A program made the position numbers and the translations under genes. A stretch of DNA of 64,000 nucleotides from Stappia sp. TSB10P1A (GTDB lineage: Bacteria > Pseudomonadota > Alphaproteobacteria > Rhizobiales > Stappiaceae): positions 186,001 to 250,000 of the forward strand of contig NZ_FYAU01000016.1 in NCBI RefSeq assembly GCF_900185725.1, in the 5' to 3' direction. Position 1 is the stretch's first letter. Every line of letters begins with the position of its first letter. Shown one piece after another: positions 1 through 9,724 of this stretch. The notes below the pieces were generated by a model. It was given only the letters and a program-made list of their open reading frames with translations. It ran no database searches and was not told where the DNA came from.

Positions 1-936
1 GACCTTGAGGCCTTCGTCGCCCTCTACGACATCGGCGATACGCTCGCCCTCAAGGGCATCGCCGAAGGCGTCGAGAACTCGAACTTCCTGCTGCACACCA
101 CCGCCGGCTATTTCATCCTGACGCTCTACGAGAAGCGGGTGGACCCGGCCGACCTGCCGTTCTTCCTGGAGCTGATGCGCCATCTGGCGGCGCGCGGCAT
201 CTCCTGCCCGCAGCCGGTCGCCGCCCGCTCCGGCGCGATGCTCGGCGAACTCGCCGGCCGGCCGGCGGCGATCATCTCCTTCCTCGACGGCATGTGGGTG
301 CGCCGGCCGAAGCGGGTGCATTGCGCCGCGCTCGGCGAGGCGCTCGCCCGCTTTCATCTCGCCGGCGCCGACTTTGCCGGCCGGCGCCGCAACACCCTGT
401 CGGTCGACAGTTGGCGGCCGCTGCTCGGCGCCTCGCTCGACCAGGCCGACACGGTGGTGGAGGGGCTCGGGGCCGAGCTCACCGCCGAGCTCGACCATCT
501 GGAGAGCCGCTGGCCGAGCGGCCTTCCCTCCGGCGTCATCCATGCCGATCTCTTCCCCGACAATGTCTTCTTCATCGGCGAGCGCCTGTCCGGGCTGATC
601 GACTTCTATTTCGCCTGCACCGATGCCTTTGCCTATGACGTCGCCATCTGCCTCAATGCCTGGTGCTTCGAGCCGGACCTCTCCTTCAACGTCACCAAGG
701 CCCGCGCCCTGCTCAACGGCTATCGCCAGGTGCGCGACTTCACCGCCGCCGAGTTCGACGCTCTGCCGCTGCTGGCGCGCGGCTCGGCGCTGCGCTTCCT
801 GCTGACGCGGCTGCACGACTGGCTGCGGGTGCCGCCGGGCGCGCTGGTGACGCCGAAGGACCCGCGCGAATACCTGCGCAAGCTGCGCTTCCACCAGGGC
901 GTCGCCACCGCCTCCGATTACGGGCTCGCCCCGTGA
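1..936 (+). CDS. thrB: Homoserine kinase, ThrB type II (5' end cut by window)
   Basis: Phosphorylates homoserine to O-phosphohomoserine in threonine synthesis, the substrate of the threonine synthase encoded further along. The reading frame is open from base 1, so the start lies outside the window and 311 residues are visible; the family is about 320 residues, so only a few are missing. It belongs to the aminoglycoside-phosphotransferase-like kinase fold: the visible catalytic segment [13 protein letters not shown] carries the Asp and Asn of the active loop, followed by the metal-binding LIDFYFA segment. The stop codon lies about 20 bases before rnhA, consistent with one transcript. In related genomes ispH usually precedes it (inference, outside the window). 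Confidence 0.95.
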   Translation, partial: DLEAFVALYDIGDTLALKGIAEGVENSNFLLHTTAGYFILTLYEKRVDPADLPFFLELMRHLAARGISCPQPVAARSGAMLGELAGRPAAIISFLDGMWVRRPKRVHCAALGEALARFHLAGADFAGRRRNTLSVDSWRPLLGASLDQADTVVEGLGAELTAELDHLESRWPSGLPSGVIHADLFPDNVFFIGERLSGLIDFYFACTDAFAYDVAICLNAWCFEPDLSFNVTKARALLNGYRQVRDFTAAEFDALPLLARGSALRFLLTRLHDWLRVPPGALVTPKDPREYLRKLRFHQGVATASDYGLAP

Positions 937-953
937 GCGAGGCGGACGGGCAG

Positions 954-1391
954 ATGCGCGTCACCATCCACACGGACGGGGCGTGCTCGGGCAATCCGGG
1001 GCCGGGCGGCTGGGGCGCGATCCTGCGCTTCGGCGCGCATGAGCGCGAATTGTGCGGCGGCGAGGCGCAGACCACCAACAACCGGATGGAGCTGACCGCC
1101 GCCATCGAGGCGCTCAACGCGCTGAAGCGGCCGTGCAAGGTCGAGCTGCACACCGACAGCACCTATGTGCGCGACGGCATCACCAAGTGGCTCTACAACT
1201 GGAAGCGCAATGCCTGGCGCACCGCCGACAAGAAGCCGGTGAAGAATGCCGAACTGTGGCAGGCGCTGGATGCGGCGCGTGGCCGCCACGACGTCACTTG
1301 GCACTGGGTCAAGGGCCATGCCGGCCACGACGACAACGAGCGCGCCGACGAACTCGCCCGCAAGGGCATGGCACCGTTCAAGAAAAGATAG
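954..1391 (+). CDS. rnhA: Ribonuclease HI
   Basis: Cytoplasmic endonuclease that cleaves the RNA strand of RNA-DNA hybrids. The 145-residue product has the full single-domain fold: [16 protein letters not shown] with the first catalytic Asp near the N-terminus, a Glu in NNRMELTAA, the third acid in HTDSTYV, the His loop WVKGHAGH and the final [11 protein letters not shown]. The ATG at 954 gives the usual short N-terminus and has a purine-rich gaggcgg upstream. An in-frame GTG at 933 overlaps the thrB stop and could be the start through translational coupling. Last gene of the thrB transcript. Confidence 0.96.
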   Translation: MRVTIHTDGACSGNPGPGGWGAILRFGAHERELCGGEAQTTNNRMELTAAIEALNALKRPCKVELHTDSTYVRDGITKWLYNWKRNAWRTADKKPVKNAELWQALDAARGRHDVTWHWVKGHAGHDDNERADELARKGMAPFKKR

Positions 1392-1413
1392 GCCGGGAAA
1401 GCACCCCGCGCCG

Positions 1414-1746
1414 TCAATCCTCGACGAGCTTGCGCAGCCGGCCGATGGCGTCGTCCCATTGCCGCGAGGCCCGCTCCAGATAGCGGCCGGCCTCGGCCAG
1501 TGCGGCCGGCCGGATGGCGAAGCGGGTTTCGCGGCCGACGCGCGCGCTGGCGACGACGCCCGCCTCCTCCAGCACGGCAAGATGCTTGCTGATGCCTTGC
1601 CGGGTCAGGCCGGTGCCCTGGGTCAGCTCGACGACCGACTGCGCCCGTCCCTCGGCCAGCCGCGACAGCAGCGTCAGGCGGGTCCTGTCCCCCAGCGCCG
1701 CGAACACCGAGGCGGCGGACGACGTCTCGGCCTCACTCGGCAACAT
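1414..1746 (-). CDS. ArsR-family winged-helix repressor
   Basis: A 110-residue ArsR/SmtB-type DNA-binding protein. The N-terminal half contains a winged helix: ALGDRTRLTLLSRL, then a recognition helix around GLTRQGISKHLAVLEEAGVV and a wing RVGRETRFAI. There are no cysteines in the metal-binding helix, so this is probably not a metal sensor; it matches the ArsR subgroup paired with SRPBCC (AHSA1) proteins. It is the second gene of a two-gene unit, overlapping the SRPBCC gene by 14 bp. Dyads over the shared promoter (2183-2247) are the likely operator, implying autorepression (inference). Confidence 0.9.
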   Translation of the reverse strand: MLPSEAETSSAASVFAALGDRTRLTLLSRLAEGRAQSVVELTQGTGLTRQGISKHLAVLEEAGVVASARVGRETRFAIRPAALAEAGRYLERASRQWDDAIGRLRKLVED

Positions 1747-2179
1747 GATGGGCGATGTTCTCCGCCTGAATGTTCCAACCTTGCGTGTTGCCGCGCAGGA
1801 CCTCGAGGCGCCGATGCTCCGGCAGCGCCTCGAAGCCGCTTTCGGTGATCGTCAGCAGGGTTCCTCCCGCCACCGGCTCGAGCCGGAACTCGACCAGCGT
1901 TGTCGGCTGGTCGGCGACGGCAAGCCCGGACGCCTCGTCGAAATCGTGCCAGCGGAACGAGAGCAGCCTCTCGGACTCCATCTTCTCCACAGTGGCGAGC
2001 CAGGGATAGTGTTCGTAGCCGGGATAGGTCATCCGGCCGGTCGAGATGCCACCTGGCACGAACGGCCCGTCGAGCCTGACCCGGAACCACGCGCCGAACT
2101 CCTCATGGTCCGACAAGGCCCGCCAGACCCGCGACACCGGCGCTCTCAGCTCTACCGTCTTGACGATCCTGTCACTCAT
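1733..2179 (-). CDS. SRPBCC / AHSA1-like domain protein
   Basis: A 148-residue single-domain START/Bet v1-like protein, a fold with a deep hydrophobic pocket. Visible hallmarks are the N-terminal strand TVELRAPVSRVWRALSD, a central GGISTGRMTYPG stretch, TTLVEFRLEPVAGGTLLTI and a long C-terminal helix. It is the first gene of a two-gene operon with an ArsR regulator. The family often pairs with ArsR genes, but the ligand is unknown. The ATG at 2179 has a strong ribosome site (ggaggg) which sits in the loop of a six-base-pair hairpin at 2183-2198. Confidence 0.9.
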   Translation of the reverse strand: MSDRIVKTVELRAPVSRVWRALSDHEEFGAWFRVRLDGPFVPGGISTGRMTYPGYEHYPWLATVEKMESERLLSFRWHDFDEASGLAVADQPTTLVEFRLEPVAGGTLLTITESGFEALPEHRRLEVLRGNTQGWNIQAENIAHHVAE

Positions 2180-2182
2180 TGC

Positions 2183-2247
2183 GCAACCCTCCGGTTGCCT
2201 TTCACCTTACAGCAAGCGGATTAAAAGGCAACCATTCAGTTGCCTTT
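2183..2247 (-). promoter_or_regulatory. Promoter and nested operators of the SRPBCC-arsR operon
   Basis: Four half-sites of one motif lie in 65 bp. AAAGGCAAC (2224-2232) and GTTGCCTTT (2239-2247) form a perfect 9-bp dyad with a 6-base spacer. A further GGTTGCCTTT lies at 2193-2202 and GCAACC at 2183-2188; GCAACC/GGTTGC (2183-2198) also forms a hairpin whose loop is the Shine-Dalgarno. On the minus strand a possible -35 TTGCCT (2231-2226) and -10 TAAGGT (2209-2204), 16 bp apart, place the upstream dyad over the -35. This fits repression by the ArsR product. Dyads are seen; the regulator assignment is inferred. Confidence 0.7.
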
Positions 2248-2286
2248 GTGGAATTGGGAAAAAGGGACCCGAAGTCCTCGCGCGGC

Positions 2287-5223
2287 CTACGCCCGCAGCG
2301 CGTCCATCTCGGCCTGCAGCATCCTGGTCGCCTGGGCCGCTTCCATCGGCTGGCCGAACAGGAAGCCTTGCGCGTATTCGCAGCCGAGCTGGTGCAGTTC
2401 CAGCGAATCCGACTCGCTCTCCGCCCCTTCCGCCACCACCTGCATGCCGAGATCGTGGCCGAGCGCGATGATCGAGCGCAGGATCACCGGCCGGGCGCTG
2501 CGGCCGTTCGGGCGCACGAAGGACTGGTCGACCTTGATCGTGTCGAAGCGGAAGCGCTGCAGGTAGCTGAGGCTGGAATAGCCGGTGCCGAAATCGTCCA
2601 GCGACAGGCCGGCGCCGAGCGCGCGCAGCCGCTCCAGCATCCGCGCCGAATATTCCGGATTGGCCATCACCACCGATTCGGTCAGCTCCAGCTTCAGCGT
2701 TCCCGGCGCCAGCGACGAGCGCGACAGCACCGACTTGACGTCGTTGATCAGGTCGTGGCGCAGCAGTTGCAGCGAGGAGATGTTGACGCTGGCGAACAGC
2801 GGCAGCGGCAGGCGGAAGCTCTCCTGCCACTCGGCCAGTTGCCGGGCGCCCTTGTCCAGCACGAACAGGCCGAGTTCGTTGATCAGGCCCGACTGTTCGG
2901 CGATGGGGATGAACTCGGTCGGCGAGATCGCCCCGCGCGTCGGGTGGTTCCAGCGCGCCAGCACCTCGAAGCCGGCGATCGAGCGGTCGACCAGGCGGAC
3001 GATCGGCTGGTAGAACACGGTGATGCCGTCGGTCTTCAGCGCCTTGCGCAGGTCGCCCTCCAGCTCGGCGCGGCTGCGGGTGCCGGTCTGCAGCGTCGGG
3101 CGGAACACCTCGACCCGGTCGCCGCCGAGCCGCTTGGCGTGATGCATCGCCATGTCCGCCTCGCGCATCAGTTCGGCGGCGGAGGTGCCGTCCGCCTCGT
3201 AGATGGCGATGCCGACGGAGGCGGTCAGGAACACTTCCCGCTCGCCGAAGGTGATCGGCGAGCGCACCGCGCGGCGCACCGCATCGGCGAAGGCGGCGAT
3301 GCGGTCGGCCGACTGTTCGGACAGAAGCAGCAGCGCATAGGTGTCGCCGGAAAGGCGCGACAGCGAATCCTGCGGCTTGAGCTGGCGCGACACCCGCCGG
3401 GCGATGGTCAGCAGGATGCTGTCGCCGGCCGACAGGCCGATGGAATCGTTGACCTGCTTGAAGCGGTCGAGATCGACGATCAGCACGGAAGGACGGCCGA
3501 GCTTTTCCGCGCGAGAGCGGGCGATCGCCGCCTGCAGCCGGTCCATGAACAATTCGCGGTTGGGCAGGCCGGTCAGGTTGTCATGCACCGCGTCGTGCAG
3601 CAGCCGTTCCTCGGTCACCTTCTGGTCGGTGATGTCGAGCAGCGTGCCGACGCAGCGGATCACCTCGCCGTCGGAGCCGACGATGGGGCGCGCGCGCAGG
3701 CGGAACCAGCGGAAATGACCGTCGTCGGCGCGCAGGCGGAAGGCCTGCGAGATGCGCCCGCGGCGCTGGTCGATCACCGCGTCGAGCGTCGAGCGGAACG
3801 TGTCGCGGTCCTGCGGATGCAGCACGTCGAGCCAGTCGCGCGCCGGCCCCTCCAGGAGGCCGTGCTTGAGGCCGAGCAGGTCCTCCACCTCGTTGCCGGT
3901 GGAGATGCGGTCGCGGTCGACGTCCCAGTCCCAGATGATGTCGCCGGAGCCGGTCAGCGCCAGCGCCCGCCGCTCCACGTCGGAAATCAGCCCCTGCGCG
4001 ATGGCGCCGCCGGCGAAGGCGTGCTGCATCACCGTGAAGCCGATCAGCAGCACGATCAGCACCAACCCGCCGGCCAGCGCCGGCTGGACGATGTCGTTGG
4101 CGAGCGACCCGGTCACCGTCATCGCCGCGCCGACCAGCCAGGACAGCAGCAGCACCCAGGTCGGCACCAGCATGATCGCCCGGTCGTAGCCCTGCAGCGC
4201 CAGCGCCGCGATCACCGCGAAGCCCAGCACGCCGATGATGCCGAGCGAGATGCGGGCGATGCCGGCGGCGACCGAGGGGTCCCAGACGGCGATGCCGAGC
4301 AGGCTGAGCACCAGGATCAGGGTGCCGAGCGCCAGGTGGCTGTAGCGGATGTGCCAGCGGTTGAGGTTGAGATAGGCGTAGAGGAAGATGATCAGGCTCG
4401 CCGCCAGCGCCACCTCGGCGCAGGCGCGGTAGAGCTGCTCGTCGCCCGGCGTGATCTGCAGGACCTTGTTCCAGAACCCGAAATCGATGGTCAGATAGGC
4501 CAGCACCGCCCAGGCCAGCACCGCCGTCGCCGGGAACATGATGGTGCCCTTGACCACGAACAGGATGGTCAGGAACAGCGCCAGCAGGCCGGAAATGCCG
4601 AGGATGATGCCGCGATACAGCGTATAGGCGTTGACCGTGTCCTTGTAGACGGTCGGCTCCCACAGGCGCAGTTGCGGCACCTCCGGCGTGCGCAGTTCCA
4701 CCACATAGGTCACCACCGCGCCGGGATCGAGGGTGATCAGGAAGACGTCCGCCTCCTGGCTCGACTGCCGCTCGGGGGCGATGCCCTGGCTCGGGGTGAT
4801 CGAGGCGATGCGCGAGGCGCCGAGATCCGGCCAGATCAGCCGCGAGCCGACGAGCTGGAAGAACGGCGCGACGATCAGCCGGTCGATCTGCTCGTCGCCG
4901 GGATTGGACAGGGCGAACACCGCCCAGCTCGTGTTGGTGCCGTCGCGGGAATTCACCTCGATGCGCCGGACGATGCCGTCGGCGCCGGGCGAGGTCGAGA
5001 CCTGCAGGCTGGGGCCCTCATAGGGATAAAGGTCGAGGGCGCGGGTCAGGTCCAGCGCGTCGGTGGAAGCGCGGACCTCGACGGCCTCGATTGCCGCTGC
5101 CGGGGCGAAGGCATACAGCCACGCCGCCAGCGCGACCATTAGGAGCCTGAACAGGGGCAAGCGGTTATCCCGTTTCACTTCGCACATCTTACGGTGCCGG
5201 AGACTTATCGGCATCCATTCCAT
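2287..5223 (-). CDS. Seven-TM sensor with PAS, degenerate GGDEF and intact EAL domains
   Basis: A 978-residue membrane protein probably acting as a c-di-GMP phosphodiesterase. An N-terminal membrane or signal segment (about 24-44) and a periplasmic domain (about 45-195) precede seven hydrophobic segments (about 203-403), a 7TMR-DISM-like layout. Then come a PAS domain (about 415-535) ending in [10 protein letters not shown], a GGDEF domain (about 545-705) and an EAL domain (about 720-970). The cyclase signature is SGDTY (625-629) instead of GGDEF, so synthesis is unlikely. The EAL side keeps [17 protein letters not shown] and [10 protein letters not shown]. The ATG lies one base after the stop of the upstream acetyltransferase gene, indicating coupling; in-frame ATGs at 5214 and 5187 are alternatives. 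Confidence 0.92.
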   Translation of the reverse strand: MEWMPISLRHRKMCEVKRDNRLPLFRLLMVALAAWLYAFAPAAAIEAVEVRASTDALDLTRALDLYPYEGPSLQVSTSPGADGIVRRIEVNSRDGTNTSWAVFALSNPGDEQIDRLIVAPFFQLVGSRLIWPDLGASRIASITPSQGIAPERQSSQEADVFLITLDPGAVVTYVVELRTPEVPQLRLWEPTVYKDTVNAYTLYRGIILGISGLLALFLTILFVVKGTIMFPATAVLAWAVLAYLTIDFGFWNKVLQITPGDEQLYRACAEVALAASLIIFLYAYLNLNRWHIRYSHLALGTLILVLSLLGIAVWDPSVAAGIARISLGIIGVLGFAVIAALALQGYDRAIMLVPTWVLLLSWLVGAAMTVTGSLANDIVQPALAGGLVLIVLLIGFTVMQHAFAGGAIAQGLISDVERRALALTGSGDIIWDWDVDRDRISTGNEVEDLLGLKHGLLEGPARDWLDVLHPQDRDTFRSTLDAVIDQRRGRISQAFRLRADDGHFRWFRLRARPIVGSDGEVIRCVGTLLDITDQKVTEERLLHDAVHDNLTGLPNRELFMDRLQAAIARSRAEKLGRPSVLIVDLDRFKQVNDSIGLSAGDSILLTIARRVSRQLKPQDSLSRLSGDTYALLLLSEQSADRIAAFADAVRRAVRSPITFGEREVFLTASVGIAIYEADGTSAAELMREADMAMHHAKRLGGDRVEVFRPTLQTGTRSRAELEGDLRKALKTDGITVFYQPIVRLVDRSIAGFEVLARWNHPTRGAISPTEFIPIAEQSGLINELGLFVLDKGARQLAEWQESFRLPLPLFASVNISSLQLLRHDLINDVKSVLSRSSLAPGTLKLELTESVVMANPEYSARMLERLRALGAGLSLDDFGTGYSSLSYLQRFRFDTIKVDQSFVRPNGRSARPVILRSIIALGHDLGMQVVAEGAESESDSLELHQLGCEYAQGFLFGQPMEAAQATRMLQAEMDALRA

Positions 5224-5224
5224 C

Positions 5225-5959
5225 TCACAAGATTTCTTTCTCTCCGGCGGCGCCGCTGGTCCCTGTTCCGGGCCCCGTTCCGGCCCCTGTTACGGCCCCC
5301 GATCCGGCCCGCACCTGCCAGGCGGCAACGCTCGCGGCGGAGATGGTGGCAAGCCCCTCGGACGCCGCGGTGTCGCCGGCAAGACGGGCGAACAGCAGGT
5401 GGTCCTGCCACTCGCCGGCGATGCGCAGGTAGCGGCGGGCATAGCCCTCGCGGCAAAAGCCGGCATTTTCAAGGAGCCGGCGCGAGGCGACATTATGCGG
5501 CAGGCAGGCCGCCTCGATGCGGTGCAGCGACAGGTCGGAAAAGGCGAAGCCGAGCAGCGCCCGCACCGCCCGGCCCATATGGCCGCGTCCGGCATGGGGG
5601 GCGCCCATCCAGTAGCCGAGCGAGGCGGTCTGGGCGACGCCGCGGCGGATGTTGGAGAGCGTCGCCCCGCCGATCAGCACCCCGTCGGCAAGGCGGAACA
5701 GGAAGAACGGATAGGCCCGGTCCTCGCGCATCTCGCGGGCATGGCGGCGCAGCCGGCGGCGATAGGCGGCGCGGGACAGTTCGTCCGCCGCCCATTGCGG
5801 TTCCCAGGGCTGCAGGAAGGCATGGCTCGCCTCGCGCAGCGCCGCCCACTCACCATAGTCCTGCGGCTGCGGCTGGCGCAGCAAGAGGGCGTTCTCCCCC
5901 TCCCCCGCCACCAGGGTCCGGACCGGCTCTGAGCCGGAGAAGACCCGGAACAGGGACAT
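5225..5959 (-). CDS. GNAT-family N-acetyltransferase (RimJ/RimL-like)
   Basis: A 244-residue acetyl-CoA-dependent transferase. The RimJ/RimL-type core is visible: [19 protein letters not shown] at the N-terminus, [19 protein letters not shown] as the acetyl-CoA-binding segment, then [20 protein letters not shown] and [16 protein letters not shown]. The C-terminal 40 residues are Ala/Gly/Thr-rich and probably unstructured. The chosen ATG follows a clear ggagg; longer in-frame starts would overlap the M16 peptidase gene. The substrate (ribosomal protein or small molecule) cannot be told from sequence. It lies 19 bp after the peptidase gene and 1 bp before the GGDEF/EAL gene. Confidence 0.9.
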   Translation of the reverse strand: MSLFRVFSGSEPVRTLVAGEGENALLLRQPQPQDYGEWAALREASHAFLQPWEPQWAADELSRAAYRRRLRRHAREMREDRAYPFFLFRLADGVLIGGATLSNIRRGVAQTASLGYWMGAPHAGRGHMGRAVRALLGFAFSDLSLHRIEAACLPHNVASRRLLENAGFCREGYARRYLRIAGEWQDHLLFARLAGDTAASEGLATISAASVAAWQVRAGSGAVTGAGTGPGTGTSGAAGEKEIL

Positions 5960-5978
5960 CGCCGCCTCCGCGCGGGTC

Positions 5979-7274
5979 TCAGGCGCCGACGGCGCGGGCC
6001 GGCCGGTGGCCCAGCCGCTCGGCCACCGCCGCCGCATCGAGGGCCAGCGGCAGGCCGCTCGTCTTCGGCCCGACCACCGACAGGCTCGGCGTTCCGGCGA
6101 AGGTCTTGGCGGCGGCATTGCGCACCGTCTCCAGCGTCACCGCGCCGATGCGCGCCTGGATCTCCTCCAGCGACAGCACCTCGCCATGGATCATCAACTG
6201 GCGGGCGATCTGGCCGGCGCGGGCGGCCGGGCTTTCCAGCGACATCATCAGGCCGGCGCGGATCTGCGCCTTCGAGCGGTCGATATCCGCCTGCTCGATG
6301 TCCTGCGCGGCGCGGCCGAGTTCGTCGACGAGCACGGGGAACAGTTCGCCGATATCCTCCTCGCCGGTGGCCGCGTGGATGCCGAACAGGCCGGTGTCCT
6401 GGAACGCCCAGTGAAACGCATAGATCGCGTAGCACAGGCCGCGCTTCTCGCGGATCTCCTGGAACAGGCGCGAGGACATGCCCCCGCCCATCACCGAGGC
6501 CAGCACCTGGGTGGAATAATAGTCCGGCGCCCGGTAGGGCACGCCCTCGAAGCCGAGGACCAGTTGCACCTCCATCAGCTCGCGTTCCAGCAGCGTGCTG
6601 CCGCCGGTGTAGCGGGCCGGCGCCGGCGCCGCGCCCGGCGTGCCGGCGAGGGCGCCGAAATGCTGCTGTGCCAGCGCCACCACCGCGTCGTGATCGACCG
6701 CGCCGGCCGCCGCCAGCACCATGTTGTCGGCCCGGTAGTGCTCAGCAAGGTAGGCGCGCAGGTCCTCGGGCGAGAACGACATCACCGTCTCGCGGGTGCC
6801 GAGGATCGGCCGGCCGATCGCCTGCCGCGCCCAGGCCGTCTCCTGGAACTGGTCGAACACCTTGTCGTCGGGCGTGTCGTGGGCGGCACCGATCTCCTGC
6901 AGGATGACGTGCTTCTCGCGCGCCAGTTCCTCGGCGTCGAAGCTGGAATTCTGCAGGATGTCGGCGAGCAGCTCGACCGCCAGCGGCACGTCCTCCGCCA
7001 GCACGCGGGCATGGTAGTTGGTGTGCTCGACGCTGGTTGAAGCGTTGAGCTCGCCGCCGACCGCCTCGATCTCCTCGGCGATCTGGCGGGCCGAGCGCGT
7101 CGCCGTGCCCTTGAACGCCATGTGTTCCAGCAGATGGGTGATGCCGTTCTGCTCCGGCAGTTCGGAGCGCGAGCCCGCCCCCACCCAGACGCCGAGCGCG
7201 GCGGTGCGCAGATGCGCCATGGTGTCGGTCACGACCCTGAGGCCATTGGCCAGCCTCGTTACCCGCACCTGCAT
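5979..7274 (-). CDS. M16 zinc peptidase (mitochondrial processing peptidase-like)
   Basis: A 431-residue peptidase related to the beta subunit of mitochondrial processing peptidase. The inverted zinc motif HLLEH lies at about 47-51, with the third ligand in KHVILQEI (Glu near 127). The C-terminal half has the inactive-lobe motif MGGGMSSRLFQEIREKRGLCY. No signal peptide is seen, so it probably works in the cytoplasm, unlike the exported M16 pair at 51078-53944. The ATG overlaps the thrC stop (TGATG), so it is coupled to threonine synthase; this thrC-M16 pairing is common in alphaproteobacteria. Confidence 0.95.
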   Translation of the reverse strand: MQVRVTRLANGLRVVTDTMAHLRTAALGVWVGAGSRSELPEQNGITHLLEHMAFKGTATRSARQIAEEIEAVGGELNASTSVEHTNYHARVLAEDVPLAVELLADILQNSSFDAEELAREKHVILQEIGAAHDTPDDKVFDQFQETAWARQAIGRPILGTRETVMSFSPEDLRAYLAEHYRADNMVLAAAGAVDHDAVVALAQQHFGALAGTPGAAPAPARYTGGSTLLERELMEVQLVLGFEGVPYRAPDYYSTQVLASVMGGGMSSRLFQEIREKRGLCYAIYAFHWAFQDTGLFGIHAATGEEDIGELFPVLVDELGRAAQDIEQADIDRSKAQIRAGLMMSLESPAARAGQIARQLMIHGEVLSLEEIQARIGAVTLETVRNAAAKTFAGTPSLSVVGPKTSGLPLALDAAAVAERLGHRPARAVGA

Positions 7275-8683
7275 CACGACACCTCCATCGTCGCCGCGCG
7301 CGCCGTGTCGAGGACATGCCGTTCCACCGCACCCCGTTCGGCCGCCACCTTCGTAAAGCGCTCGGGCGCGCTCATCATCGGCTCCAGCTCCGGCGGCAGC
7401 GCCGGGCGTACGCCGCAGGCCGCCTCCACCGCATCGGGGAACTTCGCCGGATGCGCCGTCGCCAGCACCACCATCGGCGCGGCGCCCTCCCCCTGTTGCT
7501 CGGCGACATGCAGGCCGATCGCCGTGTGCGGGTCGAGCAGGTAGCCGGTCTCGCGCAGCGTCCGCTCGATGGTCGCGGCCGTCTCCGCCTCGCCGCAGCG
7601 CCCGGCATCGAAGCCCTCGCGGATCGCCTTGAGCGGCCCTTCCGCCAGTTCGAAGCGGCCGGACTGGCCGAGCCGCGCCATCAGCGAGCGGATCTCGCCG
7701 CCGTCGCGTCCGTGCACCTCGAACAGCAGCCGCTCGAAGTTGGACGAGATCTGGATGTCCATCGACGGCGAGGTCGTCGGCACCACGCCGCGGGTCTCGT
7801 AGGCGCCGGTCTCCAGCGTGCGGGCGAGGATGTCGTTGGCATTGGTGGCGATCACCAGCCGCTCGACCGGCAGGCCCATCTTGGCGGCGACATAGCCGGC
7901 GAGGATATCGCCGAAATTGCCGGTCGGCACGGTGAAGGAGACCGGGCGGTGCGGCGCGCCGAGCGCGGCGCCGGCAACGAAATAATAGACCACCTGCGCG
8001 ACGATGCGGGCCCAGTTGATCGAGTTGACGCCGGCAAGCTGCACCCGCTCGCGGAAGGCGGCATGGGTGAACATGCCCTTGAGGATCGTCTGGCAGTCGT
8101 CGAACGTGCCGGAAAGCGCCAGCGAATGGACATTGGCTTCCGTGGGCGTCGTCATCTGCCGGCGCTGCACGTCGGAAACGCGCCCGTCCGGGAACAGGAT
8201 GAACACGTCGGTGCGCTCGCGGCCGCGAAACGCCTCGATCGCCGCCCCGCCGGTGTCGCCCGAGGTGGCGCCGACGATGGTGGCGCGCTTGCCGCGGGCG
8301 GCCAGCACATGGTCCATCATCCGGCCCAGCAACTGCATCGCCACGTCCTTGAAGGCAAGCGTCGGGCCGTGGAACAGTTCCAGCACGAAGCGGTTCGGCG
8401 CCACCTGCACCAGGGGCGTCACCGCCGGGTGGCGAAAGCCCGCATAGGCCTCGCGGATCATCGCGGAAAGATCCTCGCGGGCGATGTCGTCGCCGACAAA
8501 GGGCTCGATCACCGCCTGCGCGACTTCCCGATAGGGACGCCCGGCAAAGCCGGCAATGGTCTCGCGCGACAGTCGCGGCCAGGTTTCGGGAACATAGAGG
8601 CCGCCATCGGCGGCGAGCCCGGTCAGAAGCACATCGGCAAATCCGAGAACCGGCGCCTCGCCCCTCGTACTGACATATTTCAC
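7274..8683 (-). CDS. thrC: Threonine synthase
   Basis: PLP enzyme converting O-phosphohomoserine to threonine. The 469-residue product has the ThrC N-terminal segment MKYVSTRGEAPVLGF, the PLP lysine in GPTLAFKD (near 112), the phosphate-binding ATSGDTGGAA and VPTGNFGDILAGY. The start is a GTG preceded by a good ggagg about ten bases upstream; no ATG fits the family N-terminus. First gene of a minus-strand chain with the M16 peptidase, GNAT and GGDEF/EAL genes. The roughly 280 bp upstream (8684-8963) must hold its promoter, but I could not define one. Confidence 0.96.
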   Translation of the reverse strand: MKYVSTRGEAPVLGFADVLLTGLAADGGLYVPETWPRLSRETIAGFAGRPYREVAQAVIEPFVGDDIAREDLSAMIREAYAGFRHPAVTPLVQVAPNRFVLELFHGPTLAFKDVAMQLLGRMMDHVLAARGKRATIVGATSGDTGGAAIEAFRGRERTDVFILFPDGRVSDVQRRQMTTPTEANVHSLALSGTFDDCQTILKGMFTHAAFRERVQLAGVNSINWARIVAQVVYYFVAGAALGAPHRPVSFTVPTGNFGDILAGYVAAKMGLPVERLVIATNANDILARTLETGAYETRGVVPTTSPSMDIQISSNFERLLFEVHGRDGGEIRSLMARLGQSGRFELAEGPLKAIREGFDAGRCGEAETAATIERTLRETGYLLDPHTAIGLHVAEQQGEGAAPMVVLATAHPAKFPDAVEAACGVRPALPPELEPMMSAPERFTKVAAERGAVERHVLDTARAATMEVS

Positions 8684-8963
8684 GGTGGCGATATCCTCCA
8701 GAAGTCCTGCCCCGGCAGCCAGCGCCGGCCGCGCAGGGCGCCTCGCCCGTCCGCGGGTTCGAGGCGCGGTCACATCCGCGCACCCTATCTCCCCGACCGG
8801 GGTGCGGGCAAGCCGGATGCTTTGCCGGCAGGAATGCGCGTTCCGGGCACCGGCGCGCGCCCCAGGCAAACCCGCTCCCGGCGCGCCGGATAGCGTGGCT
8901 TTCGAGAACCGGAGCGCAGCGTACATACAGCTACGTGAGCACCGGAAGCGCAGAAAGCTGCGC

Positions 8964-9563
8964 TCAGGCGTGGCCGGCTTCGCTGGACAGCATGCCAGGC
9001 GCGATACCGATCTTGGCGAGCGCCCGGTCCCACTTGCTGTCGAGCGCGGCGTCGAAGACGATGGCCTCGTCGGCCGGGCCGGTGATCCAGCCGTTTTCCT
9101 GGATTTCCGCCTCCAACTGGCCGGCGCCCCAGCCGGCATAGCCGAGCGCCAGCATCGCCTGCCGGGGTCCGCGCCCCTCGGCGATGGCGCGCAGGATGTC
9201 AAGCGTCGCCGTCAGGCAGATGCCGTCCTGCACGGCCATCGTCGAGTTGGCGATGACGAAGTCGCCCGAATGCAGCACGAAGCCGCGCCCGGTCTCCACC
9301 GGCCCGCCGCGATGCACCTGCATGCGGTTCGCCGGCGCCGGCAGGCGGATGTTCTGATCGTCGGGGATGATGTCGAGCTGGCGCAGCAGTTCGGGAAAGC
9401 TGAGGCTCGGCGCCCGCTGGTTGACGATGATGCCCATCGCCCCTTCCGCCGAATGGGCGCACAGATAGATCACGGAATGCGCGAACCGCTCGTCCGCCAT
9501 CCGCGGCATTGCGATCAGCAACTGCCCCGCAAGGGAGGTGCGACCGAGGTCATCGCTTCTCAT
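8964..9563 (-). CDS. YqgE/AlgH family protein (UPF0301)
   Basis: A 199-residue single-domain protein of the UPF0301 family. Family landmarks are visible: [26 protein letters not shown], the GAMGIIVNQ strand, [17 protein letters not shown] and [16 protein letters not shown]. The biochemical role is not established; the name AlgH comes from an alginate regulation phenotype in Pseudomonas. It stands alone on the minus strand. Immediately upstream of its start is a long 13-bp tandem array which must lie in its promoter or leader. Confidence 0.93.
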   Translation of the reverse strand: MRSDDLGRTSLAGQLLIAMPRMADERFAHSVIYLCAHSAEGAMGIIVNQRAPSLSFPELLRQLDIIPDDQNIRLPAPANRMQVHRGGPVETGRGFVLHSGDFVIANSTMAVQDGICLTATLDILRAIAEGRGPRQAMLALGYAGWGAGQLEAEIQENGWITGPADEAIVFDAALDSKWDRALAKIGIAPGMLSSEAGHA

Positions 9564-9568
9564 GCCGT

Positions 9569-9724
9569 CGTTCCTGCCTGTTGTTCCAGTGCGTCGTTCC
9601 AGTCTGTCGTTTCAGTCTGTCGGTCCAGTGCGTCGTTCCGGTCTCGCCCTCGGGGCCCGTCCTCAGGGTCCGCCCTCGGGGCCCGTCCTCAGGGTCCGCC
9701 CTCGGGGCCCGCCCTCAGGTTCCC
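9569..9724. repeat. 13-bp tandem array, 12 units, upstream of the AlgH-family gene
   Basis: Twelve consecutive 13-base units fill 9569-9724. The first six are variants of cgttccagtctgt (9569-9646). The next six alternate ccctcggggcccg and tcctcagggtccg (9647-9724), giving an exact 26-bp higher-order repeat at first and a decayed last copy. The period stays in phase across the change of unit type. It begins 5 bp upstream of the minus-strand gene start at 9563. The rest of this gap (9725-9981) holds GC-rich sequence with no further feature that I can name. Confidence 0.85.

Noticed and set aside
2179-5142. A 987-codon open frame on the plus strand opposite the GGDEF/EAL gene
   Set aside because: High GC suppresses stop codons; the translation is Arg/Gln/His-rich without domains, and the minus strand encodes clear PAS, GGDEF and EAL motifs.
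7274-9202. A longer thrC starting far upstream of 8683
   Set aside because: The extra N-terminal residues are low complexity; the GTG at 8683 has a good ribosome site and matches the family N-terminus.
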